Assembly: GCF_907164915.1 (NCBI RefSeq)
Contig: NC_061869.1
Location: 40,238,840 to 40,302,839 of the forward strand
Length of the DNA stretch: 64,000 nucleotides
DNA from: Impatiens glandulifera
Lineage: Eukaryota > Streptophyta > Magnoliopsida > Ericales > Balsaminaceae
Direction: 5' to 3'
Below the pieces are notes generated by a model. It worked only from the letters and a program-made list of their open reading frames with translations, was not told the DNA's origin and ran no database searches. Both the position numbers and the translations under genes were made by a program. Each line of letters begins with the position of its first letter. Within the stretch, counting starts at the first letter, position 1. Of the stretch, positions 1 through 12,500 are shown piece after piece.

Positions 1-969
1 ATTTTTATACTTCCAGTTTTGAGTGCCTTCTTGGATAGTTGAGAGATCCAGATTTAGTTGAGGGAACAGTTACAAAATTTGAGAGAACGGTTCCATTGGA
101 GAGGGGAAGCAGACGAGTTCCTTTCTTGAGATCCAACTATCACATTCCGTCGAAGAAGAAAGGGGACAGTCACAAGACTACAATAAAGAAACATGCAGTT
201 AGATGACGAACTAACCTGCAAGATTCCTGAAGCGCACAAAAGAGGCACTGAAAAGCAAAGCCTCGCTTGTCGCGTGGAAGGTTGATAAGAGAGACTCGAA
301 AGCATTTGAAGAAAAGAGAAGTTTGCATTGGAGAAAGAACATAAACAAAACAAAGCATAAACATGTTTCAGTTGAGGCTTCTATATTTCCGGCTAGCTTA
401 GATTCTCTTCTTAATTCATCTTTCCTTGTTGATTAAGGTACTCACTAATCCAATGTAGATCATAATGTCGTGATTGCTATACACCGATGTCGGTTGTTTA
501 TTAAAATCTGATTGCAAGTTTTTGTATATAGATTTCTAGTTTGATTCTTGATTTCTGCATTTTAGTTTTTGGTTACTTGATGAATATTTAGATTGATAGG
601 AGTTAGTTTAGGTTAGCTTTAGAACTGGACTAGAATAAGATTATGTCTTCGTTCTTGAATTGAAGATTTATTTGGCTGAAATCCCTAAATCTGTGTCCGT
701 CGAGAGGAAGAAGGTGCAAGTTACAGTCCTCGGTCGTTCCGTAGTGGTTTCTTCTACTGTGGAAAACTAGGCGCGACTACGATCCATGGGCGAGCTCCAG
801 GTAGTTAGACAGACTGATGTGGCGAGTCCGGATGCAATCTGGATCCAGGCGATGTTGATTTGGTCCTGCAGCTTGGGAAGGCGACGTTGATTTCCTCTTT
901 TGGAGATCGGGACTTGGTCGAATCGACAAGATAAGCTGTAGAGGGAAGAAGACGGAACCCAGGCACGAC
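1..969. other. Unassigned sequence left of the gypsy repeat
   Basis: No coding region with recognisable similarity was found. The longest open frames (about 99 codons on the minus strand at 54-353, and 72 codons at 805-1023) show no family motif, and the second runs into the repeat that begins near 970. The stretch from 660 to 969 is richer in G+C than its surroundings. It could be LTR, untranslated leader or unique DNA. Confidence 0.4.
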
Positions 970-1246
970 GAACGGACCGGCTGAGAGATGTCCTCGAGCG
1001 GCCTTCGATCTAAGGCAAGGCATGCGGCTCGCCGGAAATCGCCATAGCCAGATACGGGCGGAGAGACGGCTGGATTTTTTATTTATATTTTTTTATAACC
1101 TATTTTCCCAACTTCTCTAGAAGTTGCAAAGAGGCCCCTAGACCTTTATCTTTTTTAAACATGTCTTTATAATTTAATTTCAAACTAATTATTTCATTCG
1201 AATTTTTTAAAGTAATCCCTAACTTTTTCCTTCTTTTAATTGAACC

Positions 1247-2464
1247 TGTTAGGATCGAAGACAATAATAGAAGGGGGGTTTGAATATTGTTGTGTTAATT
1301 ATCACTTTCAATTCGATTTTAAACCTGTTAGAGATGAAAATCTGTTACTATTCTTCAATAAATCTTGGCAAGCTCTTGAATGAATTCAAGTGCGGAAAGT
1401 ACTTGCTAGATTTGCAGCGGTAGATAAACGACTGTAAGATGCAGTAAGGAAATAACATAAGGTTTTATGGATGTTTGGTGATAAAACTCATACGTCACCC
1501 CTTCTTCTGTTTCCAGAAGGATTTCACTAGAAAACTTTGATTCGTATAGCGTCTACACAAACCCAGTCAGAACACAGGACTTAGCAGTTTACTGTTTCTA
1601 ACTCTTAGTTATCACTCATTGTTAAACAGACAACGTTATGTACAATTTAGTATACTGAAAATACACTCAGGTAGAACAGTAAATTATCTCTCATCTTAAC
1701 GTAGTGAATTATAGAATACACATGACAAAGATGAGCTAGAGAGAGATAAAGTGTGCAAAAGAGATCTGAGTGCTGAAGAGAGAAATCATTGTTGTACTCT
1801 GATCACATTTTATATTGAAGTGTAACAACGGTCAAATTTGTCTCTTGGATACGTGTTAGTTTTCCGTTAGATGTACGCCAGATGTACAAGATCGTACGCA
1901 AGAATATATCCGTTGGATCGTGGCGGACCTAATTGTACTACAGAATTTTCTGTAGAACGTGGTGTATTGAAAGGTACAACGCGGGTTAGTGGAATAAATG
2001 TTTACATGGTAGTTATACGTTTTTGGCGTATTAAGTTGACTTGGAAGACTACTAATAACGAACCTCTACTATTATCTATGTTGACTGAGTCATGTAGATA
2101 AGCGAATGCTTCTTCAGACGACTGCTGAAGCAAGGCGTCTGATCGCGCTTCTTCAGACTACTGCTGAAGCAAGGTGTTTGCTCGCACTACTTCAAACTGC
2201 TGCTGAAGCAAGGCGTATGTTCACGCTTATTCAGAATGTTGCTGAAACAAGGCGTCTCTTGAGTTGTACCATCGCATAAAATATTTGCACAACTTTGTTT
2301 ATTCACTTATGAATTCATCATGAAAACTATGTCGTATTGATTAAACTTAGTTTTATTGTTTTAAATTCATTTCAATCAATTAAAATATTTTCCTTGTTTA
2401 AACTTAATTAAATATTTCTCCTTTAATTAATTTCCCCTTTTTCTTTATTTAACTAAATCTAACA
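1247..2464 (-). mobile_element. Sirevirus-type copia LTR, minus orientation
   Basis: It starts TGTTAGGATC on the plus strand and ends ATCTAACA, so it has short TGTTAG/CTAACA-type inverted ends. Read on the minus strand it has the same plan as the other LTRs here: a repeat-rich U3 (three units of about 60 bp at 2100-2260), the conserved stem-loop block (1463-1532) and a 'gcggaa...gaattcaag' motif near the end. The base run just outside 2464 is a reversed polypurine tract, so this is a 3' LTR with some internal sequence attached. It interrupts the gypsy LTR between positions 1246 and 2694. Confidence 0.7.
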
Positions 2465-2693
2465 ATTTCCCCATTTTTGAAGATGTTAAAACTAAGTTAA
2501 AATAGGAAATTAAAACGTAAATAAGATATTTATATAAATATGAAATACACAGAATATACAAAGTTTGAGATTTCCCCATTTTAATCGTTGAAGAAAAGTC
2601 TTTACAAGCCTCGACTTCTTCCTCCTCGGCTTGGCTTCCTCCTGGTTCGATTGCCCCGACCGCAACCTTCTCATCCTCCTCGACTTCTACTAG
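2465..2693 (-). mobile_element. Short internal tail of the same retroelement, with polypurine tract
   Basis: On the minus strand this reads towards the LTR at 1247-2464. It contains two copies of an AATGGGGAAAT-like polypurine tract (near 2468 and 2575) and, further upstream, an acidic reading frame rich in Glu codons (about 2590-2693), like the end of an accessory ORF. The rest of the internal region is missing. Possible 5-bp flanks are gaacc (1242-1246) and gaccc (2694-2698), an imperfect match. Confidence 0.5.
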
Positions 2694-3403
2694 GACCCAT
2701 AAACTTTTCTTCCTTTTAATTTTGATTTCAAAATTTCAAAATCCAAAAATAAAAAAATGATTTCTAAAGTACGGTTTGTTTCCAAGTTTAACAAACAACT
2801 TCTAAAATAATGATTTAAACATTCAAACCATTTTAAAATTTTCTTAAATTTCCCCAAAAATTCAAAAAACTATTTTCTTCAAAAATAATTTATTCTAGAG
2901 TTTTTATGGCCTGTTTGGAAAAATGCTAAACTTTGAAAGTTATAACTTGGGTTTCATGAGTCCAAAAATCATGAAATTAAAAATGTATCTTCTTAAATAT
3001 ATTTTCAATGCCCATAAATTTTTCATAATTTTTGGGATTCTTTTGGAAAAATGTCTATTTTTGCAGTGTCATATTCAGAGTTCTATAGCTCCAAAAATTC
3101 CTAACTTGATTCCTTTAAGCTTCTAAAAATATTTTTGACCATCATGTGAAGTTTTGGAAAGTTTGAGAATTATTTTTGAAAATAACTCGTTTTAATGTGT
3201 TGTATTCGGTGTTTTCTTAACTCCGAGAACTTCAAAAGGGGAAACAATAAGGATTTTGGATGAGTTCATTTTATTATCTTATTTTTAAAGAAATAAATTT
3301 CTAATCTTTGATCTAAATCCTTGTTCTCCTCGGTTACACTCATTTGTTCTGCCTTGGGAACCATGATTCTATTCTTTCTTGGGAATTTTGCTCCATTCTT
3401 TTT

Positions 3404-4895
3404 TGTTAGATAAAATAGATAGTTAATTAGTAAGTAATTAACTATTTAAAGAACTTAACCAAATTCACTGTCTATGCAGTATAAAGAAATCCGGAAAGAC
3501 CAAAGAAGATTGGAAATGCAGAAATCGGTTTTTATTCCATATCTATAAATCGGTTTTACCGCTTAAACCCAGTTCACCGATATTAAAAAGGCGACGCAAA
3601 TCGTGATCATCTAAAATTTTTTTTTATTCGGCTATCTTTACAAGAAACGGAACTAGTAGAGGATCGGCTTAGTAGTGAAAAACGGTTTTACCGCTCAGCT
3701 TCATGGTCGGTAAACTCATCAGCTATACCTCAGGAAGAGAAATCGGTTTCTATACTTCGGCAGTATGACCGGTTGACCGATATTGAAAAGACGGCGCAAC
3801 CGGTGGTCTGCCTGACAAACTACTTGGTATAATCCTAAGGTACTATACAAGACAATATGTAGAATGATCGGTTGATTGACCGATCAGATCCAAGAGACGA
3901 AGCCAGTCTTATGCTAAGACAGATTTACACTGAGAGCGACTGACAGTTTCCATTTTAGTGCAATACAAAATACTTTTAGAAAATACAAAAGGGAGCCTTC
4001 AAACATACTGACTATATTATTGTCATTTTAATACAAGTCTGATAATATCTTTTGGGAAGCAAAAGACTGTCAAAATATTCAAATACCTATTCTGGTATAA
4101 GTCTAACAAAATTCCAATTGGAACAGATATTTGTCACATTACTCTAGATAATCAAATTAGTAGAAGACAAAGATGCAAGCTGATCTGCTCCTTGGGAAGT
4201 GTTAAATGCATTAAATGCCCTACTGTACCTCTTTGATCAACCAATTAGATTCAAGAAACAAAAGCCTACCACGCAAGTATCTGTTGAGGATGAAAAATAT
4301 GATTGTTGTCATACTTTGCTATTTAAGAGATCATATTACAACCAAAAATAGACACAACATACAAGTGAACAAAAGATACACGAACGAACACAGAATCAAC
4401 CTTCAAACAGAAATCTCAAATCATCTCTGTTGACATCTTGTGTAAAGCATTTCAAAGTGTGTGTTAGAACATCACGTGTATTACAAATTCATCTATTCCG
4501 TGTGAGTAATGAGTGTTGTAAGTCGAAAACAAGCAGTAAATAAGTCTCGGTTATTCGACGTATTGTAAACTATTTTGAATATTCTGAGTGAATATCCTTC
4601 TCAATGTTTGAAAAGAAGGGGTGGCATATGAGCTTTTTCTCCGAACATTCATAAATCTTGTGTTGTGTTTCTTCTTTATTCCATACTCTCTTATTGCTGT
4701 CCAAACCATGTGTGTGTTGTTTCAAGTTGAAACGAACAGTTCCGCACTTGAACTCGGTTCAAGAGTTCATGACAACTTGCGAAGTATAGAGACCGATATT
4801 AACTTCTAACCAAGTTAATATCAACCGGTGTGTTGCATAAGTGTTCTCCTCCCTAGAGAGACCCCCAGTCTCCTTCGACGATCCCGATCCTAACA
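3404..4895 (+). mobile_element. Solo LTR of a Sirevirus-type copia element with target duplication
   Basis: It begins TGTTAGATAAAATAG and ends CCGATCCTAACA. It is flanked on both sides by TTTTT (3399-3403 and 4896-4900), a 5-bp target duplication. Removing it restores the continuous gypsy repeat seen at 10.5 and 12.2 kb. The U3 part (3480-3900) is rich in 'accgat', 'cggtt' and related CG-containing words. The conserved double stem-loop is at 4593-4657, followed by a 'cttgaactcggttcaag' palindrome near 4748. Length is 1492 bp with no internal region, so it is a solo LTR. Confidence 0.8.
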
Positions 4896-5574
4896 TTTTT
4901 ATTATTTTATCCTTGTCAAATACCTCATGAATAAGATTAGCCCCTTTGCAAACTGGTTAATATTTCTCACACAAGCAAAAGAGTTCTGAACTCGGAACGA
5001 AAACATAACAATCCTTCAAACAACAATTGGCTAATTACTTCGGAGTAGAGACTATCTGTAAAGACAAGCGTATAGAAAATATCACCGTAGGCCCTTACTT
5101 AATACGTAACAAAACACCGAACTTTTAAATGATCTCTGATTTTCTTTTTCTAAGTTTTTTAGGAAGAAAACTAAAGTGGTGACTCTAAAGTCAATTAAAT
5201 TGATACATCCGCGAGTGTATCGATTTAAAACCTATATGGGCTAATTCAAAAGGCCTATGCTAAAGAACTCTATTTTGGTTCCTCATCTCTTTGCACATTT
5301 TTATGGGATACAGAGGAAGGTAACTAAGGGGTTCTTTAACATAGTTCTCCTTAACACACGAAAAACGGTTACTCTTAAAAAAAACAGTGTAGGGTCGAAC
5401 CCACCATAAAAATTCCTCATCTTCTACTGCGGGAGCATGTGAGGAAGGTAAAGCATGGGGTCGATAATTTCTGGATCGCATAAACCACCCCTAAAGACGG
5501 GGTAATTTTTCTTTAGGAGAGAAAGCGAAACGAAATGAAAAAAACACGTACAAAAAACTGGCGATTTTTGATTA

Positions 5575-7104
5575 CTTAGAGAGGAATATAAATCGATCCT
5601 AACAAGATTGCAACTATCACGGCCATGCCGGCACCCCAGAATGAGCGAGAGATTCGTGGATTTTTAGGCAAAATACAATATATTATTCGTCGCTTCATCA
5701 GTAAACTCACTTCCACTTGTGATCCTCTCTTCACGCTACTAAAGAAGGATTTAAAGTTCATCTGGAGTGATGCTTGGTAGAACACCTTCAAAAAGGTTAA
5801 AACTTATTTACAATCTCATCCTATCCTCATGTCTCCAAGGCTAGGAGTTCTTTAATTTCTTACATCACTGTCACTGAGTCATCCATGGGGAGCATGCTAG
5901 ACAAGAGAATGAAAAACAAAGAAGATGTGGCAATCTACTATATAAACAAAAGGATAACCGGTTAGGAGTTGAATTATTCTTCCGTGGAAAAGGTCTATTG
6001 GGAACTAGCATGGGTAACGAAGAGGTTGCACCACTACATGCAAGCCCACCCTATCAAGCTAGTGTCAAGACTCGATCCCATTTGTTTCTTATTTCAAAGA
6101 ACTCTTCTTTCACCACGTCTTTCTAAATGGATGAGGACGGTTACGTAGTATGACATCACACATATTGTTCAAAAGTCGATCAAGGGGAGTGTAGTGGCGG
6201 ATTTCCTATATGATCAACCCATTATTTTGAAGACGGTGATGAATAGATGGTTTTCCCAGATGCCGAGATTATGAGCATTCAATCCGAAGCGTGGAGGTTG
6301 ATGTCCGACGACGCATCTAGCAAGAAGGTCTATGGTATCGATATTCTTTTGGATAATCCTATTGGCACATATAATCCTACTTCCGTTAAGTTAAGTTATA
6401 ATGTTACCAATAATGAATCTGAGTATGAAGCATGTATTTTTGGGATTAATCTAGCTGGTGAGAAAATAGTCAACAAATTGGAAGTTATTTAGGACTCAAA
6501 CCCCCTAATCTCATAAGCCAGCAGAGATTGGCAGGTCAAGGGCGACAATCTCAAATCATATAACTCGTTCCTCATGCGATTGAACGCCAAGTTTGAGAGT
6601 GTCATTTTCATCAATGCTCCAAGGAGTTAAAATCAATTTGATGATGCCCTTGCAACGCTTGCGGCGATGACTCAGATTCCCGAGAGAATCAAGATTAAGC
6701 CACTCAAGATCTAATAGAGGTACAATCGCATCTATGAGAAGCCATTGGTCGCTAATGTTGATGTCTCAATTAAACCCTGGTTTGAGCCCATCTAGAATTA
6801 TATTGAAAAGGGGGAATATCCTGCCCACCTTCAGAAGAAGGAGCACCGAACACTCCGTCAATTTTCCAATAGCTGTGTGGTGGTGGCAGGATTTCTCTAT
6901 CGGTGATATTTTGATGGAAAAACATGATTTGCGTAGATCAGACATAATCTACCACCATCATGGAAGAAGTGCATGCCGAGAATTTTGGTTCCCACATGAA
7001 CGACATGACCCTTGCTAAGAAAGTCCTTCATTTAGGTTACTTTTGGCATTTGTGAAGAAATTTCATCAATGTCAGATTTACGCCAATCGGAAGCGGACTT
7101 CAAT
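5575..7104 (+). pseudogene. Ty3/gypsy pol remnant: RT end, two RNase H domains, integrase zinc finger
   Basis: Conceptual translation across frameshifts gives, in order: the end of reverse transcriptase (REIRGFLGKIQYI, about 5630-5700); the retroviral-type RNase H region (AIYYINKRIT then SVEKVYWELAW and RLHHYMQAHPIKL, about 5930-6070); the connecting SKWMRT...IVQKSIKGSVVADFL segment (6120-6210); a second RNase H of the archaeal type (VKLSYNVTNNESEYEACIFG, about 6380-6460, then NQFDDALATLAAM at 6630-6675); and the start of integrase (HMNDMTLAKKVLHLGYFW, 6990-7050). Two RNase H domains in this order mark the Tat lineage. Stops and frameshifts occur throughout, and gag, protease and most of RT are deleted. 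The element is dead. Confidence 0.85.
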
Positions 7105-7111
7105 GTCCGAA

Positions 7112-9560
7112 CGGACCAACAGAAAGATGTCCTCGAGCGGCCTTCGATCTAAGGCGTGAGGGTCACCAAAAATCACAATAGTCGGAGATGGGTGGAGAGG
7201 ACGCTGAATTTTTTTTTATATTTTGTTATATACTATTTCCCCAACTTCTCTAGAAGTTGCAAAAGAGGCCCCTAGGCCTTTATGTTTTTTTAATATGCCT
7301 TTATATATTAATTTATAATTAATTATTTAATTCGAATTAAAAGAAATCTCTAACCCCATCCTTCTTTTTAATTGAACCACTAAACTTTCCTTCCATTCTA
7401 TTTTGATTTCAAAATTTCAAAATCCAAAAATAAAATGATTTATAAAGTCTTGTTTGTTTTCCAAGTTTAAAATAAAACTTTTAAATGATGATTCAAACAT
7501 CCAAACAACTTTCAAATATTCTCAAATTTTCCCAAAAATTAAAAAATATCATTTTCTTCAAAAATATAATTTTCTAGCCCGTTTGGAAAAATCCTAAACT
7601 ATGAAAAGCTACAACTTAAGTTTCATTAGTCCAAAAAATCATGAAATTAAAAATGTAGCGTTTTAAGAATATTTTCAATTTCCAAAAAAAATTTCAGATT
7701 TTTTGGAATCTGTTTGGAAAAATATCTATCTTTATATTGTCATATTCGGAGTTCTATAATGCCAAAAACTCCAAACTCGATTCCTTTAAACTTTTCAAAA
7801 TATTTTTGAACATCATGTAATGTTTCGGGAAGTTTGGAAATCATTTTTAAAATAACTCGTTTTTTTTGGGAAAACGGTTTATAAACCATTTCATTAAAAT
7901 CCCAAAAGTGGGAAGGTCAGAAATCAAAGTTAGACAAACCCTAGTTATGATTAAGGATGACAATCAAAAGACCCTAAAAACTGATTAGCAACATTCATAC
8001 ATTCTAAAAAGCAAGATTACAAACAGAAAAGACTACATTCAAACTTAATCATCCCAGCCTGGGGATTTTAGCATGCCATCTATTTCATTGAGATGTATTA
8101 TACCCCTTCCCCTTCCTATTCCTCTTACTCTAACGATAAAGGAGATTGTATTGAAGAGAATGATGAGTATTTCTGTTTCTCATTTTGAATTCTTTCTTTG
8201 TATGAGTCCGTTCTGATTTGATAGAAAGAATTATATTTTAGAATTTCAGGGCTTTTACCTTTGTTATCTTCAACTTGAATTTCTGCCTTCCTTTCTTCTT
8301 TATCTTCAGTTTCAACTTCAGACTCCACATCGGTTTTGGAATTTTCTTTGTCGACTTTAGAATTCTCTGTTTCAGCTTTAAAATCCTAGGTGTTTTCCAC
8401 TTGAGTTTCCTCAACAATAACTTGAGGCTCATCTTCCATTTTCAACATAATCCTTTGCATTACACAAAAAAAAATTTCCTCTTCACCTTAATTTCCCTTT
8501 ACTCTCTTTCTTTCACTGCTTTCCTTTTTCTCATAATCCTTCTTTCTTTCTTCCTCTACATTTCCTCATTTTTTTTCTTTTTTATCACTATCCTTGACTT
8601 TCACAATATGATCTTCCATTCTTGATTCTTCCGTTTCATTTTCCTGCTTTTTTGCTTCCTGGGATTTCATGATTTTCTGTTCTTCCTCAAGGTTTTGGAT
8701 TAGTTAATTCTCTTGTCTTCTTTTCAAAGAAATGAATTTCTAATCTTTGATCCAAATCCTGGTCCCTCCTCGGCTACACTCATTTGTTCTCCATTGGAAT
8801 CATGATTATATTCTTCATTGAGAATGGTGCTCCATGCTTTTCATTGAATTGATCCTTGTCAATACCTTATGAACATGATTAGTCCCTTTGCAAACTTATT
8901 AATATTTCTCACAAAAGTAAAGAGTTTCTGAACTCAGAAAGAAAACGTAACAATCCTTCAAACAACAATTAACCATTATTTAGAAGTAGAGACTCTCTAT
9001 AAAGACAAGCGTATGGGACATAGTACCGTAGGCCCTTTCTTAATATGTAATCAAACCACCGAACTCTTAAAACGAATCTCTGATTTTTTTAATTCTTTAG
9101 GAATGAAACTAAAGTGGTGACTCTAAAGTCAATTAATCGATACATCCGAGAGGGTATCAATTTAAAAAAAGTATTTTGCCAATTCAAAAGGCATATGCTA
9201 AGTAACTTTATTTTTGGTTCCTCATCCCTTTCTACCTTTTTACGGGATGGAATGGAAGTAAGTCAAGGGTTTCTTAACATAGTTTCGCCTTAAATACACG
9301 AAAACGGTTTTCTCTTAAAAAACAGTGCATGGGTCGAACCTACCATAAAAATATATCGTCTCCTACCCGCGGGAGCATGTAAGAAAAGTAAGGCATGGGG
9401 TCGATAAGTTCTATATCGCAACAAACCGATTTAAAAGATGAGGTCATTTTTCTTTAGGAGAGAAAGTGAAACGGGACGAAAAACGCATACAGTAAGACTA
9501 CATGTAGTCTTATATGTAAAAAAAATAAAATCTACAAGAACCGATAAGAACAAAAATTAT
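7112..9560 (+). mobile_element. Ty3/gypsy (Tat-like) LTR copy 2, interrupted
   Basis: It is colinear with the pieces of copy 1 at 970-5560: the GAACGGACC start, the 'ttctctagaagttgcaaa' segment at 7247, the 'tttcattagtcc' block at 7620, and the 'aaagtggtgactctaaag' and 'ttctttaggagagaaag' blocks near 9110 and 9450. A foreign segment replaces bases at 7862-8694. Without it the copy is about 1.6 kb. It lies directly downstream of the truncated integrase, so it takes the place of a 3' LTR after an internal deletion. Confidence 0.6.
7862..8694 (-). mobile_element. Retroposon fragment, possibly a LINE 3' end, minus strand
   Basis: The segment is absent from the sister repeats at 10.3 and 12.0 kb. 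Its left edge is a T run (7861-7868), that is a poly(A) tail on the minus strand, preceded on that strand by 'taatgaaatggtttat', which resembles ends of plant L1-type LINEs. A minus-strand frame rich in Lys and Glu (8125-8432) is followed by a short RGRGIIHLNEIDGML segment ending at a stop near 8049. No reverse transcriptase is present. About 80 bp of the host repeat is missing at the insertion site, and no target duplication was found. LINE origin is an inference. Confidence 0.4.
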
Positions 9561-12500
9561 TCCACAACTAGACTCTCGGAGAAGCCGACAAATAGAGAGA
9601 TTAGGTCTTTATTATTTGTTATTGATGCATATTCGTTTCTTTCCCTACCTTTTAAACCATCTTCTTTGATGAAGACTAGGGTTTGATTAGGTGTTAAACG
9701 CATTTCCAAATGCTTGAGTGTGAGAGAAGCAACTAAGGTTGCTATGGGTACCAGAATATTGACAACCAAAGAAGCTGATTTCTCCATTTTTTTAGATGAA
9801 GGCTAGGGTTTGATTAGCTGCCGCTCGAAAATTTCCAGATAAAGAGCTTAGGTCTTTATTTGTTCTTGTTGATGTAGATTTGTTTCTTTCCCTGACTCTT
9901 TCTCCATCTTCTTTGATGAAGGCTAGGGTTTGATTAGTCGTTCGACGCATTTCCAAATACTTGAGAGTGTGAGAAGAAAACATGGTTGCTAACGGTACCA
10001 GAACATTTACGACCAAATAAGCCACATCACTAATTGTACCAGAATATTGACGACCAAATAAGCCAACATCCCTAACGGTACCAAAAAAGTTATAACTTGA
10101 GTTTCATGAGTCCAAAAAAATCATGAAATTAAAATGTAGCTTTTTAAAAATATTTTCAATGCCAATAAAATTTTCAGAATTTTTGGGATCTGTTTGAAAA
10201 AATGTCTATCTTTTCAGTGCAATATTCGAAGTTTTATAACTCCGAAAATTCCAAACTCGAATCCTTTAAACTTCTAAAAATATTTTTGACCATCATGTGA
10301 AGTTTCGAGAAGTTTGGGAATATTTTTTAAAATGACTCGTTCTAATATGTTGTATTCGGGGTTTTCTTAACCCCGAGAATTTCAAAAGAGGGAAACACTT
10401 AGCGTTTTGGATTAGTTTCATTCTCTTCTCTTCTTTTCAAAAGAATGAATTTGTAATCTTGATCTGAATCTTTGTCCTCCTCGGTTACACTCATTTGTTC
10501 TCCCTCGGGAATCACGATTCTATTCTTCATTGGGAATTATGCTACATGTTTTTCATTGCTTTATCTTTGTCAAATACTTCATGAATAGGATTAGCTCCTT
10601 TGCAAACTGGTTAATATTTCTCACACAAGTAAAAGAGTTATGATCTCAGAACGAAAACATAACAATCCTTAAACATGAACTGGCCTAGTACATAGGAATA
10701 GAGATTGTCTGTAAAGATAGGTGTATATGACATAGCGCCATAATCCATTTCTTAATACGTAACTAAAAACCAAACTCTTAAAACGAATCTTTGATTTTCT
10801 TTTCTTTAGTTTCTTTGGAAGAAAACTAAAGTGAAACTCTAAAGTCAATTAAATCGATACATCCACGATTGTATCGATTTAAAACCGTACGGGCCAATTC
10901 AAAGGCATATGCTAAAGAACACTATTTTTTGGTTTCTCAACCCTTTCCACCTTTTTACGGGATACAAAAGAAGGTAGATCAAATGGTTCTTTAACATAGT
11001 TTGCATTAACACACGAAAAATATTTTCTCTTAAAAAAATAGTGCACAGGTCGAATCTACTATAAAAGTCCCTTATCTCCTACCATGGGAGCATGTGAGGA
11101 AGGTAAGACTGGGGTCGATAATATCTGGATCGCACAACTACCCTAAAGACGGGGTAATTTTTCTTTAGGAGAGGAAGTGAAACTAGATGAAAAAACGCGT
11201 ACAATAAGGCTACAACAGTCTCCTACGTAAAAAAATAAAATCAACAAGAACCGATAAGAACAAAAATTATTCCGCAATCAGCCTCTAGGAGAGGTTGTCT
11301 CATGAAGAGATTAGGTCTTTATTGTTTGTTGTTGATGCAAATTCATTTGTTTCCCTGCATTTTTCACCATCTTCATTAATAATGGCTAGCGTTTCATTAT
11401 TTGTTCGACACATTTTTAGATGCTTGAGACTGAGAGAAGAAACCATGGTTTCTAACGGTACATGAATATTGACAACCAAAGAAGTTGATTTCTCCATCTT
11501 TGTAGATGAAGGCTAGGGTTTGATTAGTTTCTACTCGGAAATTTTTAGATGGAGAACTTAGGTCTTTATGTGTTATTGTTGATGTAGATTTGTTTCTTTC
11601 CCAGATTCTTTCTCCATGTTCTTTGATGAAGGATAGGATTTGATTAGTTGTTCGATGCATTTCCAGATGTTTGAGAGTGAGAGAAACAAACATGGTTTCT
11701 AACTGTATCAGAACATTGACGGCCAAAAAAGCCAACATCCCTAAAGGTACTATTACATTGACGGCTAAATAAGCCAACAACCCTAACGGTACTAGTAAAT
11801 TTATAACCTGACTTTTATGAGTCCAATAAATCATGAAATTAAAATGTAGCTTCTTAAAAATATTTTCAATGCCCATAAAAGTTTTTAGAAATTTGGGGAT
11901 CCGTTTTGAAAAATGTCTATCTTTGTAGTTTAATATTTGGAGTTCTATAAATCAGAAAATTCCAAACTCGATTCCTTTAAGTTTCTATTACTATTTTTGA
12001 CCATTATGTGAAGTTTTGGGAGTTTGAGAATAATTTTTTAAAATGACTCGTTTTAATGTGTTGTATTCGGGGTTTTCTTAACTCCGAGAATTTGAAAAGG
12101 GGGAAACACTCAGGGTTTTGAATTAGTTCATTCTCTTTTCTTCTTTTCAAAGGAATGAATTTCTAATCTTTGATCTGAATCCTTGTCCTCCTCGATTATA
12201 CTCATTTGTTCTCTCTTGGGAATCATGATTTTATTCTTCCTTGGCAATTAAGCTTCACGCTTTTCATTGCTTTATCCTTTTCAAATACCTCATGAATAGG
12301 ATTTGCCCATTTGTAAACTAATTAATATTTCTCTCACATGAAAAAGTGTTTTGAACTCAGAATAAAAACCTAACAATCCTTCAAACATCAACTGGACAAT
12401 TACTTAGAAGTAAGGACTATCTGTAAAGACAAGCGTATAGGACATAGCGCTGTAGACCCTTTCTTAATACATAACCATATACCGAACTCTTAAAACGAAT

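Larger units (their letters stand above)
970..5560 (+). mobile_element. Ty3/gypsy (Tat-like) LTR copy 1, interrupted by two LTR insertions
   Basis: The segments 970-1246, 2694-3403 and 4896-5560 together give about 1.65 kb that reappears nearly colinearly at 7112-9560. Shared landmarks are the start GAACGGACC, 'tttcatgagtccaaaaa', 'ctccgagaa', 'gtggtgactctaaagtcaat' and 'ttctttaggagagaaag'. The two copies flank a gypsy pol remnant, which fits a pair of LTRs in direct orientation. Copy 1 is split by a minus-strand LTR with an internal tail (1247-2693) and by a plus-strand solo LTR (3404-4895). The outer LTR boundaries are not resolved, since no clear TG...CA ends were found. Assignment to the Tat lineage rests on the neighbouring pol. 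Confidence 0.6.

Noticed and set aside
1..969. A host gene at the left edge
   Set aside because: No conserved motif or consistent exon structure was found on either strand.
8275..8625. 116-codon plus-strand Phe-rich frame that looks like a membrane protein
   Set aside because: It is the complement of a Lys/Glu-rich minus-strand retroposon segment.
11397..11876. 159-codon minus-strand frame with repeated 'NVLVPLGMLA' phrases
   Set aside because: It follows the spacer repeats of the Tat array; the same phrases recur in all spacers and have no start or promoter context.
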